From: Fundidesulfovibrio agrisoli
Lineage (GTDB): Bacteria > Desulfobacterota > Desulfovibrionia > Desulfovibrionales > Desulfovibrionaceae
NCBI RefSeq assembly: GCF_022808715.1
Contig: NZ_JAKZKX010000028.1
Location: 1-43,549 of the forward strand
Direction: 5' to 3'
DNA: 43,549 nt
Below are positions 26,281 to 34,284 of the stretch, piece after piece (the stretch's first letter is position 1; each line of letters begins with the position of its first letter). The translations under genes and the position numbers were made by a program. The notes under the pieces were generated by a model, which was given only the letters and a program-made list of their open reading frames with translations, was not told where the DNA came from and did not search any database.

Positions 26281-26814
26281 ATGGCCGTTTCCAGCATCAG
26301 CAGACAGAGCCTCATCGCCCAGTTGGGCTACCTCGACCCCAGCCAGACCGACAGTACGACGGGCGCCACCACCGACACCTCGGCGGCCGGGAGCATCGGC
26401 GCACTGGGGGGCCAGTCGTCCGACGACGGTTCGTCCTCGTCCATCTCGTCGACCAGCATATCCCAGATCGCCTCGCTGCTCAGCAAGCTCTCCCAGTTGG
26501 AGAAGAGCGACCCCGACGGCTTCAAGGAGGTCGCAGGGGCCATCGCCCAGGACTTCCACGACGCCGCGCCCCAGTGCTCGGACATCCTGCAACGCCTGAG
26601 CATGGAATCCCTGGCCGGGCAGTTCTCCAACGCCTCCCTCTCCGGCAGCCTGAAGGATTTCAACCTGGGCAAGGCCACCTCGGCCTCCATGCGCAGCTAC
26701 GCCGGGCAATCCAGCCTGACCCTGCTGGATTACCTCAACGGCAACCAGGGCTCCGACCTCACCAGCCAGATCTCGGGCATGATGCAGAGCAACCTGGGCA
26801 AGATTTCCGTCTAG
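26281..26814 (+). CDS. Ser-rich hypothetical protein
   Basis: 177 residues from the ATG at 26281, with AAAGGGG upstream. Residues ~15-65 are rich in Ser, Thr, Gly, Asp and Ala (low complexity, probably disordered). The remainder is amphipathic-helical with many Gln, Ser and Leu residues and a single Cys. There is no signal peptide, membrane helix or recognisable domain. Codon use and an excellent downstream terminator support a real gene. I do not recognise the family. It stands between the repeat cluster and the sigma-54-controlled oxidoreductase operon and shares no obvious function with either. Confidence 0.75.
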   Translation: MAVSSISRQSLIAQLGYLDPSQTDSTTGATTDTSAAGSIGALGGQSSDDGSSSSISSTSISQIASLLSKLSQLEKSDPDGFKEVAGAIAQDFHDAAPQCSDILQRLSMESLAGQFSNASLSGSLKDFNLGKATSASMRSYAGQSSLTLLDYLNGNQGSDLTSQISGMMQSNLGKISV

Positions 26815-26845
26815 TCCCGGCGTCAGGCTGCCAAGGCTGCATATG

Positions 26846-26880
26846 GACCGGCGTCCCCACGGGCGCCGGTCTTTTGTTGT
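26846..26880 (+). terminator. Rho-independent terminator of the Ser-rich gene
   Basis: Stem GACCGGCG / CGCCGGTC (26846-26853 / 26864-26871), extendable inward by CCC/GGG, followed by TTTTGTTGT. Confidence 0.88.
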
Positions 26881-26917
26881 TGTTTGCCCGCCGTAGTTCC
26901 GGTGGGCTGCAACACAG

Positions 26918-26939
26918 GTTGACGTGTCAACAATTGTTG
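26918..26939. promoter_or_regulatory. Overlapping palindromes, operator candidate for the SQR-like operon
   Basis: GTTGAC-GT-GTCAAC (26918-26931, perfect 6-bp arms) overlaps CAACAATTGTTG (26928-26939, perfect 12-base palindrome). They lie about 150-170 bases upstream of the sigma-54 promoter, a usual distance for an activator site. Which protein binds is unknown. Confidence 0.5.
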
Positions 26940-27087
26940 CGATCGCCGGGGATGGCGCTGTTTCGGCCGTACGCCGGGAAAGACGGGAGGGCGGTGTAAA
27001 CGAATGTTGCTGGCTGGAGGGGCTCCTCCGTAGGGTGTTGTCGCCAATATGCTGATATTACTGCCTTAAACTTAAAATTCGCGTCCT

Positions 27088-27101
27088 GGCCCGGCCCTTG
27101 C
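27088..27101 (+). promoter_or_regulatory. Sigma-54 promoter of the SQR-like operon
   Basis: TGGCCCG-GCCC-TTGCTTT with GG at 27088-27089 and GC at 27100-27101, exactly 10 bases apart and matching the consensus closely. Expected transcription start near 27113, about 80 bases before the ATG at 27195. Confidence 0.8.
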
Positions 27102-27194
27102 TTTAGGGGGAACCGTTGGATGGGGACTCTCCAGGGACGCTTGGAGGTTGAAGTCAGAACCTAAGGTTCAAAATACGATAGGAGCCGTCAGGAC

Positions 27195-28430
27195 ATGAAA
27201 AAACTTCTCATTCTTGGTGCTGGCTGCGGCGGTTGCATAATCGCCAACAAAATGCGCAAGAAACTGGACGAGAAAGAGTGGAAGATCACGATCATCGATC
27301 GCTCCACCGTCAACCACTACCAGCCCGGCTGGCTGTTCGTGCCCTTCGGCGTCTACGACATCAAGGACTGCGTCCGTCCCCTGTCCGGCTTCATCCCCAA
27401 GGGCGTGGACTTCGTCAACGAGGAGATCACCAACATCGACCCCGTCGGCAAGGTCGTCACCACCACCAACGGCAAGCACGACTACGACTGGATCGTTGTG
27501 GCCACCGGCTGCTCGATCATGCCCGACGAGATCGAAGGCATGATGGACGGCTGGAAGAAGAACATCCACGACTTCTACACCCCCAACGGCGCGCAGGCCC
27601 TGTTCCACAAGCTCCAGCGCTTCGAAAAGGGCAAGATGATCCTGAACATCGCGGAGATGCCCATCAAGTGCCCGGTGGCTCCCCTGGAGTTCCTGTTCCT
27701 GGCCGACTGGTACTTCTCCACGCAGGATACCCGCCACAACATCGAGATCGAGCTGGTCACCCCGCTCACCGGCGCGTTCACCAAGCCCGTGGCCGCCTCC
27801 ATCTTGGGCAAGATCTGCGAAGAGAAGAACATCAAGATCGTTCCCAACTTCGAGATCGCTGCCGTCGACGCCGAGCGCGGCGTGATTGAGTCCATGAAGG
27901 GCGACGAGGTGGAGTTCGACCTGATGGTCGCCATTCCGCCCAACTTCGGTTCCCAGGTCATCATTGATTCCGACATCGGCGACCCCATGGGCTACCTGAA
28001 GACCGACCACTACACCCTGAAGTCCCCGGATTACGAGAACATGTACATCCTGGGCGACGCCACCAACGTGCCGACCTCCAAGGCCGGTTCCGTGACCCAC
28101 TTCGAGGCCGACGTGCTGGTCGAGAACCTGCACCGCGACATCGAAGGCCTGGCCCCGCGCCCCGAGTTCGACGGCCACTCCAACTGCTTCATCGTCACCG
28201 GCTACGAGAAAGCCGCGCTCATCGACTTCAACTACAAGGTCGAGCCGCTGCCGGGCAAGTATCCGTTCCCGGGCGTCGGTCCCTTCGGCCTGCTGGAAGA
28301 GTCCTACATGAACTACTGGGGCAAGATGATGTTCAAGTGGGTCTACTTCAACCTCATGCTCAAAGGTAAGGATCTGCCCCTCGAGCCCCAGATGTTCATG
28401 GCCGGTAAAAAACGCCCCGGCGGCTTCTAG
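27195..28430 (+). CDS. Sulfide:quinone oxidoreductase-like FAD flavoprotein
   Basis: 411 residues. N-terminal FAD-binding GAGCGGC (8-14) follows a beta strand, with DRSTVNHYQPGWLFVPFG after it, as in sulfide:quinone oxidoreductases (SQR). C159 in KCPVAPLE and C331 in NCFIVTGYEKAALIDFNY match the two redox cysteines expected in SQR. A second dinucleotide motif ends in YILGDATNVPTSKAGSVTHFEA. The C-terminus (FKWVYFNLMLKG) is amphipathic and could dock to the membrane. It should pass electrons from sulfide or another sulfur compound to quinone, although a related sulfide- or persulfide-handling role is possible. First gene of an operon with DUF1641 and a receiver protein, behind a sigma-54 promoter. 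In an organism that makes sulfide this could be protective or signalling rather than energy-yielding. Confidence 0.88.
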   Translation: MKKLLILGAGCGGCIIANKMRKKLDEKEWKITIIDRSTVNHYQPGWLFVPFGVYDIKDCVRPLSGFIPKGVDFVNEEITNIDPVGKVVTTTNGKHDYDWIVVATGCSIMPDEIEGMMDGWKKNIHDFYTPNGAQALFHKLQRFEKGKMILNIAEMPIKCPVAPLEFLFLADWYFSTQDTRHNIEIELVTPLTGAFTKPVAASILGKICEEKNIKIVPNFEIAAVDAERGVIESMKGDEVEFDLMVAIPPNFGSQVIIDSDIGDPMGYLKTDHYTLKSPDYENMYILGDATNVPTSKAGSVTHFEADVLVENLHRDIEGLAPRPEFDGHSNCFIVTGYEKAALIDFNYKVEPLPGKYPFPGVGPFGLLEESYMNYWGKMMFKWVYFNLMLKGKDLPLEPQMFMAGKKRPGGF

Positions 28431-28441
28431 GAGACCGGAAC

Positions 28442-29092
28442 ATGAGCAGCAAAGAGGACCTCATTCTCGAAAAACTCGGCAAGATAGAAGCCGAGCTGGC
28501 TGATATGCGCGAGGCCAGGGAGCCCATGGATGATCTGATTCGCGACCTGAATCCGATCATGAAGCAGGCGCTCTATGTCATGATCAACGAGTTCAAGGAC
28601 GTCGAAGACGCCTTCCAGCTCGAAGACGTGATGCCCCTGGTCAAGAAGGTCATGGTCAACGTTAAAAACCTGACCTGGTGCATGGAAACGCTCGAAAGCC
28701 TCATCGACATGTGGAACACCATGGAGCCGATGATGAAGAGCGCCCTGCACAGCACGGTCCGCTACCTGGGCACCCTGGAAGCGCGCGGCGTGTTCCGCAC
28801 CTACGAGGCGATGCTCGAAGTGCGCGCCAAGATTGCCCAGCACTACGGCCCCGAGGACATCGAGGCCATGGGCGACAGCTTCGTCATGCTGATCGGCCTG
28901 CTGAAGAAGATGTCCACCCCGGAGATGATGGAGCTTCTCAACAAGCTCACGGACCTCCCGGCGAACATCAACCTGGAAAACGCCAAGCCCATCGGCCCCC
29001 TGGGCATCGTGGGCGCGGTCTCCAACTCCGAGGTCAAGGCCGGCATCGGCGTGGCCATGGAGATGGTCAAGGCCCTCGGCAAGCTGAAATAA
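28442..29092 (+). CDS. DUF1641 family protein
   Basis: 216 residues, soluble and mainly helical, beginning with a coiled coil (EDLILEKLGKIEAELADMRE). The central VMINEFKDVEDAFQLEDV and C-terminal GPLGIVGAVSNSEVKAGIGVAMEMVKALG match what I know of DUF1641, a family frequently found next to SQR-like flavoproteins. AGGAG lies 9 bases before the ATG, 11 bases after the flavoprotein stop. It is probably an accessory or binding partner; no catalytic residues are apparent. Confidence 0.85.
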   Translation: MSSKEDLILEKLGKIEAELADMREAREPMDDLIRDLNPIMKQALYVMINEFKDVEDAFQLEDVMPLVKKVMVNVKNLTWCMETLESLIDMWNTMEPMMKSALHSTVRYLGTLEARGVFRTYEAMLEVRAKIAQHYGPEDIEAMGDSFVMLIGLLKKMSTPEMMELLNKLTDLPANINLENAKPIGPLGIVGAVSNSEVKAGIGVAMEMVKALGKLK

Positions 29093-29096
29093 CCAT

Positions 29097-29119
29097 TTTG
29101 CGGCCCGCGCCGCGAAAAT
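29097..29119 (+). other. Intercistronic hairpin between DUF1641 and receiver genes
   Basis: TTTTGCGGC paired with GCCGCgAAAA (one bulged G) in the 39-base gap. It could slow RNA decay or partially terminate; it is followed by the GAGAGG ribosome site of the next gene, not by a T run. Confidence 0.35.
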
Positions 29120-29131
29120 TGAGAGGTAATT

Positions 29132-29491
29132 ATGGCCAAGAAGATCCTTATCATCGACGATGATCCCGAAATCATCTCGTACCTGAAGGATGTCTTTGAG
29201 GAAGCCGGATACGAAACCGACGGCGCCAAGAACGGCATCGAAGGCCTGGAGAAGACCCAGGTCAGCAAGCCGGACCTTATCACCCTGGACATGGACATGC
29301 CCGCCCGCGGCGGCACCCTGTTCTATGTGAAGCTGCGCCAGGAGCCCGCCCTGGCCGAGATCCCCGTGATCGTGATCAGCGGCGTCGGCCCCCGCCCGCC
29401 CGTTCTGTCCAAGAACGTGCCGGTGCTGACCAAGCCGGTTGACCCCGCCAAGACCGTGAAGATGGTCAAGGAGATGCTGGGCGACGCCTAG
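29132..29491 (+). CDS. Single-domain response regulator (CheY-like receiver)
   Basis: 119 residues: one receiver domain and nothing else. Acidic pocket IDDDPE near 8-13, phosphorylatable D53 (LITLDMDMP), Ser in place of Thr (VIVISGV) and K in TKPVDP. The loop after D53 (PARGGTLFYVKLRQEPALAEIP) is typical of stand-alone receivers. GAGAGG precedes the ATG. It is the last gene of the SQR-like operon, whose product is therefore coupled to phosphorelay signalling; the hybrid kinase gene begins 176 bases downstream, beyond a terminator, and is a possible partner. Confidence 0.92.
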   Translation: MAKKILIIDDDPEIISYLKDVFEEAGYETDGAKNGIEGLEKTQVSKPDLITLDMDMPARGGTLFYVKLRQEPALAEIPVIVISGVGPRPPVLSKNVPVLTKPVDPAKTVKMVKEMLGDA

Positions 29492-29517
29492 CCTCACTCC
29501 TTCGGGCAAAGATACGC

Positions 29518-29562
29518 AAAGCGCGGGTTTCCAGGATCGGAGGCCCGCGCTTTCTTCTTTCT
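29518..29562 (+). terminator. Rho-independent terminator of the SQR-like operon
   Basis: Stem AAAGCGCGGG / CCCGCGCTTT (29518-29527 / 29544-29553) and a T-rich tail CTTCTTTCT. Confidence 0.85.
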
Positions 29563-29667
29563 CCACCTCCGGGGTCGTGTTGGCGCGGCATCTTGTGGCC
29601 TCTTGCGGAGCAGGGTACAAAGGCGCAACCGCCGGTTCCGGCGCGCGCCAGCCAAAGGAGAGGTGAA

Positions 29668-31608
29668 ATGGGCGAGAAAGTCTTGCTGGTCGACGATGAC
29701 GACGCCATCAGGGAGATCCTGGGCCTTTCCATCGCGGACCTGGGATACGACGTCTTCACCGCGGCCAACGGCGAGGAGGCCATCGCCTCCTTCAAGCTCA
29801 ACGAACCGAGCATCGTCCTGACCGACATCAAGATGCCGGGCATGGACGGCATCGAACTCCTGCGCAGGCTCAAGCAGCTCGACCCCGAGGCCGAGGTCAT
29901 CATGATCTCCGGCCACGGCGACATGGACCTGGCCCTCAAGAGCCTGCAATACGAAGCCCTGGACTTCATCACCAAGCCCATCCGCGACGAACTGCTGGTG
30001 AGCGCCCTCAAGCGCGCCACCGACAAGGTCGTGATGCGCCGCCAGATCAAGGAGCACACCCAGAGCCTGGAGCGCATCGTCAAGGAGAAATCCGCCAAGC
30101 TGGTGGAGCTTGAGCGGCAGTTGGCCGTGGGCCAGGTGGTGGAGGGCCTCTCCACCGCCATGCGCAGCCTGGTGCAGTCCTTTGCGGACGGGCCGAGCTA
30201 CTTCAACGAGCTCCCCTGCTTCATCTCCATCCACAACCGCTACCTCGAGATCGTGGCCGTCAACCAGCTCTACAAGGACCGCCTGGGCGACCTGGTGGGC
30301 CACAACAGCTGGGAGGTCTACGAGGGCCGCCAGGGCAGCGGCAACGCCTGCCCGGTCTGGAAGACCATCCACGAGGGCAAGGGCCTGCGCAGCCGCGAAA
30401 CCCTCATGGGAATCGACGGCAGGGAGCTGCCCGTCATCGTGCACACCGCGCCCATCTTCAACAACGAGGGCCAGGTGGAGCTGGTTATCGAGCTCTCGGT
30501 GGACGTGACCGAAGTGGGCCGCCTGCAGGAGGAGCTGCGCGCCGCCCGCGAGAAGTACCACCGCCTGTTCGACGCCGTGCCCTGCTATATTTCCGTGGTG
30601 GACCCGGAGCACAAGCTGGTGGAGGCCAACCGCCGCTTCCGGCAGGATTTCGGCGAATGCCGCCTGGGCAAATGCTTCGAGCTGTTCAAGCACCGCGAGG
30701 ACCCCTGCCAGGAGTGCCCCATCGTCAGCACCTTCGCCGACGGGCAGACCCACCAGTGGGAGACTGCGGTCACCACCAAGGATGGCGAGCAGCGCATCGT
30801 GCTGATCCAGACCGCCCCCATCTACGACGACAAGGGCGAGATCGAGCAGGTCATGGAGATCTCCACGGACATCACCCAGATCAGGCAACTGCAGGACCAC
30901 CTGGCCTCCCTGGGGCTGATGCTGGGCTCCATGTCCCACGGGGTCAAGGGGCTGCTCACCTCGCTGGACGGCGGCGTCTACAAGGTGGAGGCCGGGCTCA
31001 AGCGCGAAGACCCGCAGCGCGTGCGCGACGGCTGGGCCATCGTGCGCGACAAGATCGGGCGCATCCGCAAGATGGTGCTGGACATCCTCTATTACGCCAA
31101 ATCCCGCGAAACCGAGTGCGTGCCCGTGCGCCTGGACTCCTTCGGGGACGACATGGCCGCCATCATCGGGCCCAAGGCCGCCTCGCGCAACGTGGAGTTC
31201 AAGCTGGAGGTCGCCCGGGACGCCGGGGTCATGGACATGGACGAGACGGCCATGTCCGCCGCGCTGGTGAACTTCCTGGAGAACTCCGTGGACGCCTGCG
31301 CCGAGGACGACACCAAGCCAACCCATTTCGTGGCCTTCCGCATCGCGGGCGACGCGGACTGCGTGCGCTTCGAAATCGCGGACAACGGCATCGGCATGGA
31401 CCAGGAGACCCGGGAGAAGATGTTCACGCTGTTCTTCTCCTCCAAGGGGTCGCGGGGCACGGGGTTGGGGCTGTTCATCTCCAACCAGGTGATCGAGCGC
31501 CACGGCGGGAAGATCGAGGTCGAGTCCGAGCACGGCAAGGGCACGGCGATCATCATCAAGGTGCCCAGGCTCCACGGGGAGGAGGGCAAGGCGCGCTGCG
31601 AGGATTGA
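29668..31608 (+). CDS. Soluble receiver-PAS-PAS histidine kinase
   Basis: 646 residues from the ATG at 29668, which has AAAGGAGAGG upstream. Order: receiver domain with D53 (IVLTDIKMPGMDG), coiled coil (~125-160), a first PAS domain with only a remnant of the Cys pattern (GNACP), a second PAS domain with C336, C347 and C350 (C-x10-C-x2-C-P), a HisKA-like helix with H424 in SMSHGVKGLLTSLDG (an unusual H-box, not the common HEI-x2-PL), and an ATPase domain (ENSVDA; DNGIGM; GTGLGLFIS). No membrane segment. The input receiver at the N-terminus means it can be tuned by another kinase. It is the first of two successive kinase genes and may phosphorylate the single receiver at 29132, or signal to an unlinked regulator. 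Confidence 0.92.
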   Translation: MGEKVLLVDDDDAIREILGLSIADLGYDVFTAANGEEAIASFKLNEPSIVLTDIKMPGMDGIELLRRLKQLDPEAEVIMISGHGDMDLALKSLQYEALDFITKPIRDELLVSALKRATDKVVMRRQIKEHTQSLERIVKEKSAKLVELERQLAVGQVVEGLSTAMRSLVQSFADGPSYFNELPCFISIHNRYLEIVAVNQLYKDRLGDLVGHNSWEVYEGRQGSGNACPVWKTIHEGKGLRSRETLMGIDGRELPVIVHTAPIFNNEGQVELVIELSVDVTEVGRLQEELRAAREKYHRLFDAVPCYISVVDPEHKLVEANRRFRQDFGECRLGKCFELFKHREDPCQECPIVSTFADGQTHQWETAVTTKDGEQRIVLIQTAPIYDDKGEIEQVMEISTDITQIRQLQDHLASLGLMLGSMSHGVKGLLTSLDGGVYKVEAGLKREDPQRVRDGWAIVRDKIGRIRKMVLDILYYAKSRETECVPVRLDSFGDDMAAIIGPKAASRNVEFKLEVARDAGVMDMDETAMSAALVNFLENSVDACAEDDTKPTHFVAFRIAGDADCVRFEIADNGIGMDQETREKMFTLFFSSKGSRGTGLGLFISNQVIERHGGKIEVESEHGKGTAIIIKVPRLHGEEGKARCED

Positions 31609-31727
31609 GCGCGGGAGCCGTCGGCGGCCTTACAATAATCGAGAACCTGTCGAGGCCGCTGGTGCTTCCAGGAATCAGTCTTATCTGATGGGTGCATTTC
31701 CGGCTCGCCGGGTCGAGGGAGGCTAGG

Positions 31728-34019
31728 GTGCGGCATCTGTTCGAATCGCTCAAGAGCAAGCTGATCGTGAAGATCACGCTGCCTGTGGCCTTCATCCTTT
31801 TCGCCAGCATCTTCCTGTGGTCCTTCTACCACGTCGAATACCAGAAGGAGGCCACCATCGAGAACGTCATCATGGGCGCGGACCGCGTTTCGAGCACCAT
31901 CAAGCTCGGCCTGCACTACGCCATGATGCTCAACTCCCGCGAGGACATCCAGGCCATCGTCAACAACCTCTCCAAGCTGCGCGAGGTGCGAAACGTCCGC
32001 ATCATCAACAAGGCCGGGGAGGTGATGTTCGCCAGCAACCCGGAGCAGGCCCACAACGTGGTCTCCCGGCGCGACCCGCTCTGCCAGGCCTGCCACATCT
32101 ACACCGTGCCCAAGCTCAAGCCCACCCTGAACGAGGCCATCTACAAGGACGCCCAGGAGGACGGCGAGCGCGTCCTGCGGCTGGTGAGCCCCATCGTCAA
32201 CGAGCCCGGCTGCTCCGACGCCTCCGGCTGCCACTTCCACCGCCCTGACGAGCAGATCCTGGGCGTGCTGGACCTGGCCTTCTCCCTCACCGACGTGGAC
32301 CCGCTCATCCGGCAGAGCAAGCAGCACACGGCCTACCTGGCCTTCATCCAGTTCCTGGTCACCTTCGCCACCCTGGCGCTCTTGTTCGTGGTGCTCATCA
32401 AGCGGCCCATCAACAGCATCATCCGCGACGCCAAGCTCATCGCCCAGGGGCGCGGCCTGCTGCCCAAGCGCATGGAGTCCGGCGACGAGATAGGGCAGCT
32501 GGCCCAGGCCATCCACCAGATGGGCAACGACCTGGTGGCCAAGAACAACCAGCTCTCCCTGCAGAAGAACCTCTACCAGGACCTCTTCGAGGGCGTGCCC
32601 TGCATCATCACCGTGCAGGACAGGGACTTCAGGCTGCTGCGCTTCAACCGCACCTTCGAGGAGAAGTTCAACGCCCGCCTGGGCGAATACTGCTACAAGG
32701 CCTACAAGAACCGGGACTCCAAATGCCCGGACTGCCCCGTGGAGAAGACCTTCAAGACCGGCCAGTTCTACACCACGGAGGAGAGCGGCTGCTACCGTGA
32801 CGGCTCCCGCGCGCACTGGATCGTGAACACGGCCCCTGTCTACGACTCCGACGGCAACCTGGTCGCCGCCATGGAGATGTGCCTGGACATCACCGAGCGC
32901 AAGGAGCTCGAAGGCGAGTTCAAGCGCTCCGAAAAGAAGTACGTGGACATCTTCAACAACATCCCCAGCGCCGTCTTCGTGCTGGACCAGGCCGACTTCA
33001 CCATCCGCGACTGCAACCGGGGCGCGGTGAGCCTCTACGGCTGGAGCAAGGGCGAGTTCTCCCGCATGTCCTTCCTGGACCTCTTCGCGGACCTGGAGAA
33101 GGACAAGTTTATCGACGCGGTGGAGCACGGCCACGAAATCGGCCAGGCCAAGCACCACACCAGGAATGGGCACGAGATCTTCGTGAGCATCAGCATCTCC
33201 CCCTCGGAGTTCAACCAGACCAAAGTCTTCCTGGTCACCGTCAGCGACATCACCACCCGCCTGGAGACGGAGCAGCAGCTCATCCAGGCCAGCAAGATGG
33301 CCACCCTGGGCGAGATGGCCACGGGCGTGGCCCACGAGATCAACCAGCCCCTGGCCGTGATCCAGACCAGCGTGGACCTGGTGAAGCGCAGCCTGAACAA
33401 GCAGGAGATGCCCTCGGAACCCCTGCTCAAGCGCGTGACGGAGCTCATCGGCACGCAGGTGGACCGGGCCTCCAAGATCATCACCCACATGCGCGAGTTC
33501 GGGCGCAAGTCCAAGATCGAGATGGAGGAGGTGGCCATCAACGACGTGCTGCGCCGCTCCATGGACTTCTTCAGTCAGCAGCTCACCCTGCGCAACATCG
33601 ACGTGGTCTGGGACCTGGACGACAAGCTGCCCGCGGTGCGCTGCGAGCCCAACCGCATGGAGCAGGTGTTCACCAACTTCTTCATCAACGCCCGCGACGC
33701 CATCGAGGAGCGCAGGGAAAAGGATCCAACCGCTCCCCCCGGGCGGGTCGTCATCAAGACCATGCACAACCGCGACAGCGTCACCGTGCGCATCAGCGAC
33801 AACGGCACGGGCGTGCCCGAAACGCTGGCGGGCAAGATCTTCGAGCCCTTCTTCACCACCAAGCAGGTGGGCAAGGGCACGGGGCTGGGGCTCTCCATCA
33901 GCTACGGCATCGTGAAGGAGTACGGCGGCAGCATCAACGTGACCAACAACGAGGACGGCGGGGCCAGCTTCTTCATCAGGCTGCCCGTGGCCAACGCCAG
34001 GTCCGGGGATGTGGGCTGA
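31728..34019 (+). CDS. Membrane histidine kinase with periplasmic CxxCH motif and two PAS domains
   Basis: 763 residues from a GTG at 31728, chosen because GGGAGG lies just ahead; a GTG at 31692 in the same frame has no such site. TM1 (~12-35, VAFILFASIFLWSFY) and TM2 (~200-225) enclose a periplasmic domain with CQACH at 119-123 (a textbook c-type heme site) and C162...C168-H169-F-H171. Then a HAMP segment (~225-270), a PAS domain with C322, C333 and C336 (C-x10-C-x2-C-P), a second PAS (~400-510) without Cys, HisKA with H536 (VAHEINQPLAV) and an ATPase domain (FINARDA; SDNGTGVP; GKGTGLGLS). If heme is attached, it would sense periplasmic redox state or a gaseous ligand. No cognate regulator is adjacent. 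Confidence 0.93.
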   Translation: MRHLFESLKSKLIVKITLPVAFILFASIFLWSFYHVEYQKEATIENVIMGADRVSSTIKLGLHYAMMLNSREDIQAIVNNLSKLREVRNVRIINKAGEVMFASNPEQAHNVVSRRDPLCQACHIYTVPKLKPTLNEAIYKDAQEDGERVLRLVSPIVNEPGCSDASGCHFHRPDEQILGVLDLAFSLTDVDPLIRQSKQHTAYLAFIQFLVTFATLALLFVVLIKRPINSIIRDAKLIAQGRGLLPKRMESGDEIGQLAQAIHQMGNDLVAKNNQLSLQKNLYQDLFEGVPCIITVQDRDFRLLRFNRTFEEKFNARLGEYCYKAYKNRDSKCPDCPVEKTFKTGQFYTTEESGCYRDGSRAHWIVNTAPVYDSDGNLVAAMEMCLDITERKELEGEFKRSEKKYVDIFNNIPSAVFVLDQADFTIRDCNRGAVSLYGWSKGEFSRMSFLDLFADLEKDKFIDAVEHGHEIGQAKHHTRNGHEIFVSISISPSEFNQTKVFLVTVSDITTRLETEQQLIQASKMATLGEMATGVAHEINQPLAVIQTSVDLVKRSLNKQEMPSEPLLKRVTELIGTQVDRASKIITHMREFGRKSKIEMEEVAINDVLRRSMDFFSQQLTLRNIDVVWDLDDKLPAVRCEPNRMEQVFTNFFINARDAIEERREKDPTAPPGRVVIKTMHNRDSVTVRISDNGTGVPETLAGKIFEPFFTTKQVGKGTGLGLSISYGIVKEYGGSINVTNNEDGGASFFIRLPVANARSGDVG

Positions 34020-34077
34020 GCGGTTGCCGGAGGGGCCGGATATCGGCCGGATGAACGGCTGAAGGCGTCTTGAGGGG

Positions 34078-34163
34078 GCGGAGGCCTCCGGCGGCCAGGG
34101 GCGCCGCCCCTGGACCCCGCCAAAGGGAGTTCCTCCCTTTGGAATCCCCTACCGCTTCGCGTC
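34078..34163 (-). repeat. Intergenic repeat, copy D (inverted, longer)
   Basis: Same family as the three copies near 26 kb, in the orientation of copy C: GGAGGCCTCCGGCGGCC, an inserted stem CCAGGGGC-GCC-GCCCCTGG-type hairpin, then CAAAGGGAGTTCCTCCCTTTG, GAATCCCCTA and CCGCTTCGCG (reverse of CGCGAAGCGG). It sits after the membrane kinase gene. Confidence 0.7.
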
Positions 34164-34230
34164 TCCCACGGGAGGCGGCGTCCGAATCTCCTGCGTAGTC
34201 CGGCGCGAGGAGCTTGAGCTTCAAGAGAAA

Positions 34231-34264
34231 AGGGCCTGTCCGCAAACGCGGACAGGCCCTGTTT
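34231..34264. terminator. Bidirectional terminator between the membrane kinase and the chemoreceptor
   Basis: Perfect 13-bp stem (AGGGCCTGTCCGC / GCGGACAGGCCCT) with loop AAAC between convergent genes. GTTTTCG follows on the plus strand and TTTTCTC on the minus strand. Confidence 0.92.
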
Positions 34265-34284
34265 TCGTTCAGGAGGGGAGGGGG

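Larger units (their letters stand above)
26815..27194. other. Regulatory region upstream of the SQR-like operon
   Basis: 380 bases holding, in order, the terminator of the Ser-rich gene, overlapping palindromes at 26918-26939, an inverted repeat AATAT-GCTG-ATATT at 27046-27059, and a sigma-54 promoter at 27088-27101. No gene is supported. Confidence 0.7.

Noticed and set aside
26953-26967. TGGCGCT...CGGCC as an additional sigma-54 promoter
   Set aside because: GG and GC are 10 bases apart, but the -12 part reads CGGC rather than TTGC, and a far better element lies at 27088-27101.
31092-33767. 891-residue open frame antisense to the two kinase genes
   Set aside because: Composition is Leu/Val/His/Asp/Gly-rich as produced by antisense to GC-rich coding DNA. 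It spans two genes and has no motif; both plus-strand kinases are complete.
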